Shown: positions 1 to 6,156 of the stretch, piece after piece
How the letters are laid out: every line of letters begins with the position of its first letter
Position numbering within the stretch: the first letter of the stretch is position 1
Assembly (NCBI GenBank): GCA_937927665.1
Contig: CALBRY010000633.1
Location: 1 to 9,501 of the forward strand
Reading direction: 5' to 3'
Source of the DNA: an uncultured Chloroflexota bacterium
GTDB lineage: Bacteria; Chloroflexota; Anaerolineae; Aggregatilineales; Phototrophicaceae
Length of the DNA stretch: 9,501 bases
Notes under the pieces: model-generated
Told to the model about the DNA's origin: nothing
Database searches by the model: none
Seen by the model: the letters and a program-made list of their open reading frames with translations, nothing else
Made by a program: the position numbers and the translations under genes

Positions 1-503
1 ATGAATACGACTACTGGCTAACGTGGGTAGAGTACGGCGGCGAGTGGCGCGTGCTGATCTATTACACCGAGTCGGGCTTCGTGCTGTTCGATCCGCTCAC
101 GAATATATTTGAAGTGCTGGACGATCCGCCTGTGTTTGAGAGCATCCTCGGCGGCGGCTGGCAGGGTGTTATCCTGCCCGATCCCGCACCGCTGAATCCG
201 CGCTTAGGCGGGCAAACGGTCGAATGGCATGTTAACGGGGCGGCGCTCGAACATCAGCCGCCGGATACGCTCACATTCACCACGTTTGATCCATCAGGTG
301 TGCCGCTGTTTGTGACAGACGTCACGCGGACGCTGGTTTACTGGGATGCGGAGAACAGCACGATCACCCCGGTTTTCCCTGAAACGGATGACCTGTGGCA
401 GATCGGCGCGGTGGAGTGGGTTCCGGGCGTGTGGCGGGTAACGGGAGAGACGACGCCGGTTGAGCAAACGTGCTGCGCGCTGTGGACGTCTCCCGGCAGT
501 TAA
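1..503 (+). CDS. C-terminal part of an unrecognised protein (5' end outside window)
   Basis: The reading frame beginning at base 3 is open from the window edge to the TAA at 501-503, giving at least 166 residues, so the true start lies upstream. A GTG at 51 is in frame, but the frame before it is equally protein-like (EYDYWLTWVEYGGEWRV), so 51 is unlikely to be the start. The visible part is rich in Trp, Pro, Asp and beta-strand-like segments, with no membrane helix. It contains two adjacent cysteines near the C-terminus (QTCCALW). I do not recognise a family. The composition would fit the end of an exported, beta-rich protein, but this is inference only. It converges on the NYN gene with 32 bases between stops, and no clear terminator hairpin is visible there. 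Confidence 0.6.
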   Translation, partial: EYDYWLTWVEYGGEWRVLIYYTESGFVLFDPLTNIFEVLDDPPVFESILGGGWQGVILPDPAPLNPRLGGQTVEWHVNGAALEHQPPDTLTFTTFDPSGVPLFVTDVTRTLVYWDAENSTITPVFPETDDLWQIGAVEWVPGVWRVTGETTPVEQTCCALWTSPGS

Positions 504-535
504 GGGCGGAAAGCAATTACAGGTGTTGTTGGGGT

Positions 536-1252
536 CTATTTCATCCGTATCGACACGATCAAGTTGACTTGACGAAACTCGATTCGTTTCGGGTGATCTT
601 TCTGCATTTGCTCGATCGCGCGCTTGATCGATTTGTATTTCGTCCCTTTGTAGGTGTAGGGATCAACGTCGTGATACAACTGAACAAAACGATTTCGAAC
701 TTTGCTGAGTTCGACATAACCGTCGCCGGGTTTTTCAGCGTCAGCAAGACTTCGATAGGCGGCGTATAACCGGTAAAACTCGGTCACGGCTCTGGGACGT
801 TTGGGCGGCTTAATCGCAGACGGTGTGATCGCACCGTTCAAGCTTTCAAGCGAGATAAACTCATCGCACCGCCCTTTAAGGGGTGATGCTTCCCGACCGA
901 TCACCAATACGTATTTTGCCGCTTCGGTGAGCCGTGTCGCCAAAGGTGAAAAGTCGCTATCACTGGAGACGATGCAAAACCCATCAATTTTGTCATCATG
1001 CAGGATATCCATCGCATCGACCACAAGCGCGATATCGGTCGCATTTTTGCCATTGGGAACGGTCGGGTGTGATCTTCGCGTAATCGCATGTTTGCGGGTG
1101 ACCGTTTCCCAATTTTTGAGCGAGTTGCCGTAAACGCGCCTGATGATCGGCTTGCCGTAGGCGTGGACTTTTTCCATGATCCCCGGAATCAACTGCGGGC
1201 TGATGTTGTCGCCATCGATGAGGAAGGCAAGCCTTTTTTGATCTTCTGCCAT
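536..1252 (-). CDS. NYN-domain (PIN-like) putative ribonuclease with C-terminal LOTUS/OST-HTH-like domain
   Basis: A 238-residue cytosolic protein. Residues about 6-140 match the NYN/LabA (DUF88) fold, a PIN-like metal-dependent nuclease domain. Visible acidic motifs are FLIDGDN (D13, D15), NGKNATDIALVVDAM (D73, D79) and VSSDSDFSPL (D98, D100), the expected carboxylates for Mg2+ binding. Residues about 155-236 (TEFYRLYAAY, then DGYVELSKVRNRF and YKSIKRAIEQM) resemble the LOTUS/OST-HTH domain, which binds RNA and is often fused to NYN domains in bacteria. The architecture is known; the substrate is not, and RNA cleavage is inferred. The ATG start gives the complete N-terminal strand, but no good Shine-Dalgarno lies in the 15 bases before it. 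The gene has its own candidate promoter and appears to be transcribed alone, downstream of the sugar-transport operon terminator. High confidence for the NYN domain, moderate for LOTUS. Confidence 0.9.
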   Translation of the reverse strand: MAEDQKRLAFLIDGDNISPQLIPGIMEKVHAYGKPIIRRVYGNSLKNWETVTRKHAITRRSHPTVPNGKNATDIALVVDAMDILHDDKIDGFCIVSSDSDFSPLATRLTEAAKYVLVIGREASPLKGRCDEFISLESLNGAITPSAIKPPKRPRAVTEFYRLYAAYRSLADAEKPGDGYVELSKVRNRFVQLYHDVDPYTYKGTKYKSIKRAIEQMQKDHPKRIEFRQVNLIVSIRMK

Positions 1253-1299
1253 GCGAATTCGACTTATCTCTGTGCGGTGATCGTGCTAATACCTGACCG

Positions 1300-1327
1300 A
1301 TTATAAAACATGTTGGGCGCAGATAAA
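1300..1327 (-). promoter_or_regulatory. Candidate sigma70 promoter of the NYN gene
   Basis: On the minus strand a perfect TATAAT lies at 1300-1305. A -35 candidate is TTTATC (1322-1327, 16-base spacer, 3 of 6 consensus), or alternatively TTGTTT (1325-1330, 19-base spacer). Transcription would start near 1293, giving a leader of about 40 bases. The -10 is convincing and the -35 is weak. Confidence 0.5.
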
Positions 1328-1342
1328 CAAATCGTTTCCTGC

Positions 1343-1375
1343 AAAAAGCGCGGGACGAGTGAACGTCTCCGCGCC
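1343..1375 (-). terminator. Rho-independent terminator of the ABC transporter operon
   Basis: Arms 1348-1357 (GCGCGGGACG) and 1364-1374 (CGTC-T-CCGCGC) pair with a single bulged base around a six-base loop. On the minus strand the stem is followed by five T (1343-1347). It lies 32 bases after the stop codon of the second permease, the right place to end the operon and shield the NYN gene. Confidence 0.8.
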
Positions 1376-1406
1376 TTTGCGTCTGCTGTGGTTCAAGCCC
1401 ATCTTT

Positions 1407-2303
1407 TTATTTATTGCTGCCGAGCGTCAAGCCTTGAATGAAATAACGCTGCAAGAATGCGAACACAAACAGCGTCGGCAGCACGCCGATCAGCGACCCG
1501 GCGGTGATGAGGGGCCAATTGGTGGTGAACTGCCCGCGCAGCCCTGCTAACCCGGCGGTGATCGGCTTGAGCGCTTCGCTCTGGACGAGGATCAACGCCC
1601 ACAGATAATCGTTGAAAATCCACGTAAATTCGAGCGTCGCCAGCGCCGCCAATGCCGGAAGCGTGAGCGGCATCACGATCTGCCAGTAGATGCGAAAATC
1701 GCTGCATCCGTCTACACGCGACGCCTCGATAATTTCATTGGGGATCGTCTTCATGTAGTTCCGCAGAACCATCGTGCAGAAACCCATCTGGAACGCGGTG
1801 TGAATGATGATCAGCGCCCAATAGGTGTTATACAACCCGAGATCGTTCGCCAGTTTGAACACGGGAAGCAGCAAAATCTGGAACGGGAGCATCGTGCCGC
1901 CGACGAACATAAAATAGAGCGGAATCGCCAGCTTAAAGCGATAGCGCGCTAATGCGAACGCCGCCATCGAGGACAGAAACAGGGTAGCGATCAGCGATGG
2001 AATGGTGACGATAAAACTGTTGCCCAGATAATTCGGAATCCGCGCCTGCTGCCATGCGTCAATGAAGTTCTGAAAGGTGAGCGAGGTTAGATCCGGATTC
2101 CAGAAGCCATTGAGCGAAATTTCGGATTGGGTACGCAGACTGGTTAGGAGTGCGCTGAAGAATGGCAGCAGCCAGATCGCCGTGAGGCTGAGCAACATGA
2201 CGTAGAGCAGGACACGGCGAACCGTCAGCCGTTTCTTCTTCGGCTTGATCATCACCTGAGGGGTGGGCAGCGCAATTTCGCCGCTGAGCGTGGTATTTGC
2301 CAT
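1407..2303 (-). CDS. Carbohydrate ABC transporter permease, MalG-like (CUT1 family)
   Basis: A 298-residue inner permease subunit that would form the transmembrane channel with the MalF-like neighbour. After a basic cytosolic N-terminus (KPKKKRLTVRR) there are about six hydrophobic segments, roughly residues 31-54, 95-118, 127-148, 160-182, 216-240 and 267-289. The cytosolic EAA loop that docks the ATPase is visible at 193-213: EASRVDGCSDF, with the conserved Gly199, leading to MPL. Length and order are typical of MalG-type subunits of the binding-protein-dependent transport family (BPD_transp_1). The start lies 2 bases after the stop of the upstream permease, with GGAG eight bases before the ATG, so the two are translationally coupled. 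The substrate cannot be read from the sequence, and assignment to sugars or polyols rests on family membership. No ATPase gene accompanies it. Confidence 0.95.
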   Translation of the reverse strand: MANTTLSGEIALPTPQVMIKPKKKRLTVRRVLLYVMLLSLTAIWLLPFFSALLTSLRTQSEISLNGFWNPDLTSLTFQNFIDAWQQARIPNYLGNSFIVTIPSLIATLFLSSMAAFALARYRFKLAIPLYFMFVGGTMLPFQILLLPVFKLANDLGLYNTYWALIIIHTAFQMGFCTMVLRNYMKTIPNEIIEASRVDGCSDFRIYWQIVMPLTLPALAALATLEFTWIFNDYLWALILVQSEALKPITAGLAGLRGQFTTNWPLITAGSLIGVLPTLFVFAFLQRYFIQGLTLGSNK

Positions 2304-2305
2304 GA

Positions 2306-3274
2306 TTAATACTCCAACTCAGTTTTGGCGGTGCGGTACAGATACGGAATGATGATGATCAGCGAAAGACTGAGCAGTGTCACCGCGATCGTTGCGCCAT
2401 AGCCGAACTGGTAATTGTTGAAGGCTTCGATGTACATGAAGTTCGCCAGAACGTTCGATGCGCCGCCGAGCGGAGTCATCACCTGCACCAAGTCGAATGA
2501 GCGTAGCGAGTCGATTACCGAAATCACCAGCACCACCGTCGTAATCGGTCCGAGGAGCGGGAAAATCACCTTGCGGAACATCTGGAACCCGTTCGCACCG
2601 TCCACGCGCGCCGCTTCGATGAGCGACGGATCAAGGTTTTTGAGTCCGGCGAGATACAGGATCATGACGTAGCCGACTTGACGCCACACCGCCGCGCCGA
2701 GGATCGCCCACAGCGCGAGATTGCGATCCGCCAGCCACCCGGGTCCACGCTCAAGCGGGGTGATGAAGGGGAATATCTGGCTCAAGGTTTGCGATACGCC
2801 GACGATGACACTGTTCAGGATTCCGGCGCGCGGTTCGTAAATCCACATCCAGATCGTGCCGATGACGACGAATGACAGGATCAGCGGCGCGTAAAAGCTG
2901 ATTTTGAACCAGCGCGCACCGCGTATATCCGTGTTGAAGATCATCGCTAACCCTAAGCCCATCGTCGTGGGCACGGTTAGAAAGACGAGCATCCACTTGA
3001 TGTTATTGCCGAACGAAACGACGAAATCACGGTCGGCGGTTTGCCCGCCCAACCCGAACAGGCGCGCATAGTTGTTGAATGAAAGATGATCCAAGCCGGG
3101 GATCGGCGCGATCCCGTCCCAGTTGGTCAAGCTGAGGTAGAAAGAAAAGAAGGTTGGAAAGATGATCCACATTGCGTAGAGCGCCAGCGGCACGAGCAGG
3201 AAGAGATACGGTGCCCATTGAATTTTGCGTCTGGCGGTGGTGACGCGCTTGCGTTCTCCCGTTGTAGCAGCCAT
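2306..3274 (-). CDS. Carbohydrate ABC transporter permease, MalF/UgpA-like (CUT1 family)
   Basis: A 322-residue permease subunit, partner of the MalG-like protein. I choose the ATG at 3274, which reads MAATTGERKR, because GAGG lies eight bases before it. A longer reading from TTG at 3298 would add eight residues and lacks such a site. The basic N-terminus (residues 8-18) precedes a first hydrophobic helix (about 21-47). Further helices lie near 92-113, 127-147, 186-211, 242-258 and 291-312. The EAA loop is at 220-240: EAARVDGANGFQMF, with Gly226, then FPL. This is the contact with the nucleotide-binding subunit. Length matches short MalF/UgpA-type subunits that lack the large periplasmic loop of E. 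coli MalF. It is separated from the binding-protein gene by 228 bases that hold a terminator-like structure, so it is probably expressed at a lower level than that gene. Confidence 0.95.
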   Translation of the reverse strand: MAATTGERKRVTTARRKIQWAPYLFLLVPLALYAMWIIFPTFFSFYLSLTNWDGIAPIPGLDHLSFNNYARLFGLGGQTADRDFVVSFGNNIKWMLVFLTVPTTMGLGLAMIFNTDIRGARWFKISFYAPLILSFVVIGTIWMWIYEPRAGILNSVIVGVSQTLSQIFPFITPLERGPGWLADRNLALWAILGAAVWRQVGYVMILYLAGLKNLDPSLIEAARVDGANGFQMFRKVIFPLLGPITTVVLVISVIDSLRSFDLVQVMTPLGGASNVLANFMYIEAFNNYQFGYGATIAVTLLSLSLIIIIPYLYRTAKTELEY

Positions 3275-3282
3275 ACAACTAT

Positions 3283-3286
3283 CCTC
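3283..3286 (-). promoter_or_regulatory. Shine-Dalgarno that sets the MalF-like permease start
   Basis: GAGG on the minus strand, eight bases before ATG 3274. It favours this start over the in-frame TTG at 3298, which would lie upstream of the ribosome-binding site. Confidence 0.75.
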
Positions 3287-3301
3287 AAAAAGGAACAAGT
3301 C

Positions 3302-3383
3302 AGTTGAAAGTTAAAAGTCGAAAGTTAAAAGCTGCGGTTGAAAACGCCTTCACTTTTTATCTTTCACCTTTTGCCTTTTAACT
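3302..3383. repeat. A-rich heptad repeats arranged as an imperfect inverted repeat
   Basis: The left arm has four tandem heptads: AGTTGAA (3302), AGTTAAA (3309), AGTCGAA (3316) and AGTTAAA (3323). Read on the opposite strand, the right arm has five: AGTTAAA (ending 3383), AGGCAAA, AGGTGAA, AGATAAA and AAGTGAA (3349-3355). Paired in register, the first four heptads match at 22 of 28 bases. The centre (about 3334-3348) contains GCG...CGC and could close the stem. The composition is strongly AT-rich against GC-rich neighbours. It lies in the leader of the permease genes, just beyond the terminator-like stem. Heptad arrays of this style occur as intergenic repeats in several bacterial groups. Membership of a genome-wide family is an inference. 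Confidence 0.7.
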
Positions 3384-3396
3384 ATCCTTTCTTCTG

Positions 3397-3445
3397 AAAA
3401 AAAGGGGCGATCCCCCGGCGAATCGGCTTCGCAGTGGGTCGCCCC
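3397..3445 (-). terminator. Terminator-like stem between binding-protein and permease genes (attenuating)
   Basis: The arms GGGGCGATCC (3404-3413) and GGGTCGCCCC (3436-3445) pair at nine of ten positions. An inner stem, GCGAA (3418-3422) with TTCGC (3428-3432), closes a five-base loop. On the minus strand the structure is followed by seven T (3397-3403), the signature of intrinsic termination. It lies about 57 bases after the binding-protein stop and before the permease genes, for which I see no clear separate promoter. Partial termination would therefore give more binding protein than permease, a common arrangement in such operons. Confidence 0.85.
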
Positions 3446-3462
3446 ATGTCGCTTAAACACGG

Positions 3463-3489
3463 TCAGGCGGAGCAAAACGCCCCGCCTGA
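3463..3489 (-). other. Hairpin just after the binding-protein stop codon
   Basis: A perfect 8-base inverted repeat, TCAGGCGG (3463-3470) and CCGCCTGA (3482-3489), extends inward by GC/GC after one mismatch around an AAAAC loop. It begins 13 bases beyond the stop codon and has no T tail, so it is not itself a terminator. By position it could protect the 3' end of the binding-protein mRNA from exonucleases, as the REP hairpins between E. coli malE and malF do. This role is inferred. Confidence 0.6.
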
Positions 3490-3502
3490 GCACATTAGGA
3501 GA

Positions 3503-4783
3503 TTAGCCCGCCGCTTCGATTTCGGCGGCGATACGCACGCGGTCAGCTTCGAGGCTTTCGAGCAGTGCTGCAACATCGGCACCCATCGGATCAGCGATGA
3601 ATTCCGCGAAGGCATTCAGACCGGCTTCCGCCATTTCGGGCGTGGTGTCACGATCATAGAACTGGGCGACATAGTCGGCGCTCTGAACCAGCGCGATACC
3701 CTTTTGTTGGGCTTCGGTGAAGTTGCTGGTATCAACGTCGGTACGGGTGGGCAGACGACCGAGTTCATCGGCGGCGAACTGCTGCGATTCCTGCGAACCG
3801 AGGAAGGCGAGGAAATCATACGCGCCTTCGGGATTCGGAGCATTCACGCTCATGAAATAGCCGTCGGTCGGCGCATCGATACCAATGGGGACATCAGGAT
3901 TGATGACCGGGAACATCGCAAAGTCGTAATCGCTCTGGATTTCTTCCGGCACGCTGTCGGTGATGAAACCACCCATGAGGTACATGGCAGCTTCGCCACG
4001 ATTCATGAAGTCCAAACCGCCCTGCCAGTCGTACGCGGCGCTATCGGGCAGGAAGCAGTTGTGTTCGTAAAGCTGACGCCAATACGTGAAAACATCGGCA
4101 ACGCGCGGGTCGGTGTAGCTTTCCTGCAAGCGCATCAGGTTGATGTGGAATTCCGGTCCGTTAATACGCATATTCAGGAAGTCGAACCACGCGGCGGCAG
4201 TCCACGGAGCCTGTGTTCCGATGGTGATCGGGACGATACCAGCGGCATTGAGCGTATCGCACGTGGAGAGCAGTTCATCCCACGTCGCGGGGGCGGTCAA
4301 CCCATTGGCTTCCATGATGCTGGTGCGGAAATACATCGCCCACCAGTAATAGCTGGTCGGGACAAAATACTGCGCTTCATCCTGAGTCGCCAACGCGATA
4401 AAGCCGGGGGCGTAGACATCGTTCCAGCCTTCACGCTCGAACAGCGGGGTCAGGTCTGCTGCCAAGCCGCGATCGACAAAGAACGCCATACGATTGCCCG
4501 CAAACCATGTCAGGACATCCAGTGACGGATCGGCAACAAGGTAGGTGCGGATTGCCTGTTTAAATGCTTCATGATCGGTAATATTGTGTTCGAGGGGCTG
4601 ATCGGGGTGAGCAGCAGTCCATTGGGCGACGAGGGCTTCGTCGGCTTCACGCGCACCGGGATCGCTGGCGTATGAGGCATAGCGAATAATCGGTTCATCT
4701 TGAGCGACGACACTGCCAACGAGCGCGATCATGATCACGAGTGCGAACACAAAGGCGGCGCGGCGAGTAAACAGCTTATTCAT
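3503..4783 (-). CDS. Extracellular solute-binding protein, family 1 (sugar ABC transporter)
   Basis: A 426-residue exported protein that would capture a sugar-type solute and hand it to the two permeases downstream. The N-terminus has a clear signal peptide: basic MNKLFTRR, a hydrophobic core at 9-22, and a likely signal peptidase I site after A27 (SVVA, then QDE). There is no lipobox cysteine. The mature part shows family-1 features: a first beta strand (IIRYASYA), WTAAHPD followed by an H-E-x-F-K-Q helix, and LDVLTWFAGN. Aromatic-rich stretches such as SYYWWAMYF fit sugar stacking, and the GEAAMYLMGGF segment is typical of the family. C175 and C243 could form a disulfide. The ATG start has AAGGAG (4792-4797) eight bases upstream. 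It is the first gene of the operon, with its own promoter and terminator-like structure. The ligand cannot be named from sequence. Confidence 0.95.
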   Translation of the reverse strand: MNKLFTRRAAFVFALVIMIALVGSVVAQDEPIIRYASYASDPGAREADEALVAQWTAAHPDQPLEHNITDHEAFKQAIRTYLVADPSLDVLTWFAGNRMAFFVDRGLAADLTPLFEREGWNDVYAPGFIALATQDEAQYFVPTSYYWWAMYFRTSIMEANGLTAPATWDELLSTCDTLNAAGIVPITIGTQAPWTAAAWFDFLNMRINGPEFHINLMRLQESYTDPRVADVFTYWRQLYEHNCFLPDSAAYDWQGGLDFMNRGEAAMYLMGGFITDSVPEEIQSDYDFAMFPVINPDVPIGIDAPTDGYFMSVNAPNPEGAYDFLAFLGSQESQQFAADELGRLPTRTDVDTSNFTEAQQKGIALVQSADYVAQFYDRDTTPEMAEAGLNAFAEFIADPMGADVAALLESLEADRVRIAAEIEAAG

Positions 4784-4870
4784 TGCAAAAGCTCCTTAAG
4801 TAACCTTCAACGATATCTAACGATCGAGAGATGCAGATACAAAAATCTCCCGGTGGTTCGCAACAATTAG

Positions 4871-4898
4871 ATTGTACCGCCGTTCAGAACATCGGCAA
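4871..4898 (-). promoter_or_regulatory. Candidate sigma70 promoter of the ABC transporter operon
   Basis: Minus-strand -35 TTGCCG (4893-4898, four of six consensus), a 16-base spacer and -10 TACAAT (4871-4876, five of six). The start would be near 4864, giving a leader of about 80 bases. The leader contains a direct repeat of AACGAT at 4809 and 4819 (10-base period), a possible operator. The sequence ACAAT-TAG-ATTGT (4863-4875) overlaps the -10 and start region. No LacI- or AraC-type regulator gene lies in the window. Confidence 0.55.
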
Positions 4899-4938
4899 CC
4901 AAAATTCATGAATCTGATGACGTTAAACTGCATATCCC

Positions 4939-4971
4939 CTGAACATCGTCTGAACAACTTTTTTCTATCTT
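4939..4971 (+). promoter_or_regulatory. CTGAACA direct repeat upstream of a weak -10, facing the YceI-like gene
   Basis: CTGAACA occurs at 4939-4945 and again at 4950-4956, an exact 11-base period. Nine bases further is a -10-like TATCTT (4966-4971) with no recognisable -35 at the right distance. Direct heptamers with a 4-base gap just upstream of a -10 resemble sites for PhoB/OmpR-type activators. That reading is an inference. A related CAGAACATCG lies at 4885-4894 within the opposing promoter. Confidence 0.35.
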
Positions 4972-5010
4972 ATGTGCCGATCAAGGTTTTGATTCCAAAC
5001 AGGGGATTAC

Positions 5011-5709
5011 ATGAACCGTACATTGGGCATCGTCCTGAGTGTTGTCGCGCTTATCGCTGTGGTCAGCGTTGGCGTGTTCCTTTACCTCACCCGCGAAATC
5101 GCCGCACCCAGCACGGATATTGACGAAGCGGTTCAAACGATTGAACCCGCCGCCGATACCACCAGCGAAGTGATCTTCCAGATCGATCAGGAAGGCACGA
5201 ACGCGGAATACCATATCTTTGAAGTGCTGAACGGATCGGATAAAACTGTCGTCGGTGCAACCAATCAGGTCGCGGGCGAAATTGCCCTCAATTTGAGCGA
5301 TCTTTCGCTGAGCCGCGTCGGGGAACTGCGGATCAATGCGCGCACGTTTGCGACCGACAGCGACCGCCGCGATAATGCGGTCGCGCGCTTCATCTTGCAA
5401 TCGGAAAATGACGCGAACGAGTTCATCGTTTTCGTGCCGACAGCGCTCACCGGGCTTTCCGGCAGTGCCGCTGTGGGGGATACGGTTGAATTCCAAGTGA
5501 CGGGCGATCTCACGGTCGCGGGCGTTACCCAGAGCATCACGTTCAATGTGACCGCAGTGCTTGAGGCGGATACTCTGCTGACGGGTCACGCAGAGACGGT
5601 TATCTCACGCGCGGCTTTTAACCTGACGATCCCGAATGTACCGTCTGTCACCAATGTGGGTGATGAGGTGACGCTCAAGCTCGATTTCAGCGCATCCAGC
5701 GCGGCGTAA
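5011..5709 (+). CDS. Membrane-anchored YceI-like protein
   Basis: A 232-residue protein with one N-terminal hydrophobic helix (residues 5-26) followed by TRE and an acidic linker (35-50), so it is probably anchored in the membrane with the main domain outside. Residues about 53-230 match the YceI fold, a lipocalin-like beta barrel known to bind polyisoprenoid or other amphiphilic lipids. Landmarks are VVGATNQVAGEIALNL, LRINARTFATDSDRRDNAVA (the RRDN segment in place of the usual RD-x-H), FQVTGDLTVAGVTQSITF and the final VGDEVTLKLDF strand. Length is about 40 residues above secreted YceI proteins because of the anchor and linker. AGGGG lies five bases before the ATG. It is transcribed divergently from the sugar operon. 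A lipid carrier or stress-related envelope role is family knowledge; the ligand is unknown. Confidence 0.88.
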   Translation: MNRTLGIVLSVVALIAVVSVGVFLYLTREIAAPSTDIDEAVQTIEPAADTTSEVIFQIDQEGTNAEYHIFEVLNGSDKTVVGATNQVAGEIALNLSDLSLSRVGELRINARTFATDSDRRDNAVARFILQSENDANEFIVFVPTALTGLSGSAAVGDTVEFQVTGDLTVAGVTQSITFNVTAVLEADTLLTGHAETVISRAAFNLTIPNVPSVTNVGDEVTLKLDFSASSAA

Positions 5710-5788
5710 GAGCGGGTCAACTGCACCGCGCCTCTGAACAACCCATCCGTAAAGTAAGTGCGTGTTCAATCAGTCATGAGAGAAGAAC

Positions 5789-6005
5789 ATGGAACCGCAC
5801 GATGACGACAAACCGGTTGGGGGGAGCGGCGCGGGGTTGAGCTTGCCGCGCATGGTCTGCCGGATGTGCCGAGCGACCGCGATCACATTTACCAGCAAAG
5901 TGACGGACTGCTCACGCTTGAACTGACGGCGATGAAAGCCGACGAACTCGAAATGCTCGAAGCGGGCGACGCGGGTGGTAATGGTCGTCCGGGTAGCCCC
6001 CTCTC
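5789..6005 (+). pseudogene. Small ORF, apparently frameshifted or decayed
   Basis: An ATG at 5789 has a good purine-rich ribosome-binding site (GAGAGAAG) just before it and reads MEPHDDDKPVGGSGAG, but this frame stops after 45 codons at 5924-5926. The -1 frame is open across the same stretch and continues with more protein-like sequence (VELAAHGLPDVPSDRDHIYQ, then ELTAMKADELEMLEAGDAGG) until it runs into a terminator hairpin. Runs of six G (5819-5824) and four G (5833-5836) sit where the frame would switch. The simplest reading is a single-base indel, in the genome or the assembly. A programmed slip is possible but no good slippery heptamer is present. I do not recognise the product. The second frame has no stop before the hairpin, so the 3' end is also uncertain. 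Confidence 0.35.
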
Positions 6006-6036
6006 AGAAAGGGCGAGAATCTGTTTCGCCCTTTTT
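6006..6036 (+). terminator. Rho-independent terminator
   Basis: A perfect 9-base stem, AAAGGGCGA (6008-6016) with TCGCCCTTT (6026-6034), around a 9-base loop, followed by TT and extended by one further A-T pair. On the plus strand the T-rich 3' arm gives five consecutive T (6032-6036). It ends transcripts from the YceI-like gene and the small ORF, and separates them from the sigma-factor operon. Confidence 0.85.
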
Positions 6037-6085
6037 CGGTTATCCCACTCCAAATTACAAGTCCAAAATCTGATAGGGTTGCAGT

Positions 6086-6131
6086 AATTCGCCTACCAGC
6101 GCGTTATAGCATATGAGCTGTAGAGCGAATT
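6086..6131 (+). promoter_or_regulatory. Inverted repeat in the leader/promoter region of the ECF sigma gene
   Basis: AATTCGC-CTAC (6086-6096) is repeated in inverse as GTAGAGCGAATT (6120-6131), eleven matching bases with one extra A, around a 23-base centre. The centre contains TTATAGC and CATATG, weak -10-like sequences, with TTGCAG (6079-6084) upstream at non-ideal spacing. It may be an operator or an mRNA stem in the leader. I cannot decide which. No T tail follows, so it is not a terminator. Confidence 0.4.
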
Positions 6132-6151
6132 GTGCGACCATTTTTTCGGAT

Positions 6152-6156
6152 GGAGG
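6152..6156 (+). promoter_or_regulatory. Shine-Dalgarno favouring the TTG start of the sigma factor
   Basis: GGAGG lies four bases before TTG 6161. The in-frame ATG at 6113 has no ribosome-binding site, and its 16 extra residues look unlike the family. Spacing is short but workable. Confidence 0.55.

Noticed and set aside
437..495. Imperfect inverted repeat CGGGAGAGACG / CGTCTCCCG near the end of the first gene
   Set aside because: It lies within coding sequence, has a two-base bulge and a loop of nearly 40 bases, and no T tail follows. It is probably chance.
3434..4525. A 363-codon open frame on the plus strand
   Set aside because: It lies entirely antisense to the well-supported binding-protein gene, contains low-complexity His/Arg/Gly-rich sequence, has no recognisable domain and starts inside the terminator region. 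It is a by-product of codon bias.
4980..4993. Short palindrome ATCAA-GGTT-TTGAT before the YceI-like gene
   Set aside because: Five-base arms are expected by chance in a region of this size and nothing else supports an operator.
4981..5589. A 202-codon open frame on the minus strand
   Set aside because: It is antisense to the YceI-like gene and its divergent promoter region, with no domain and no ribosome-binding site.
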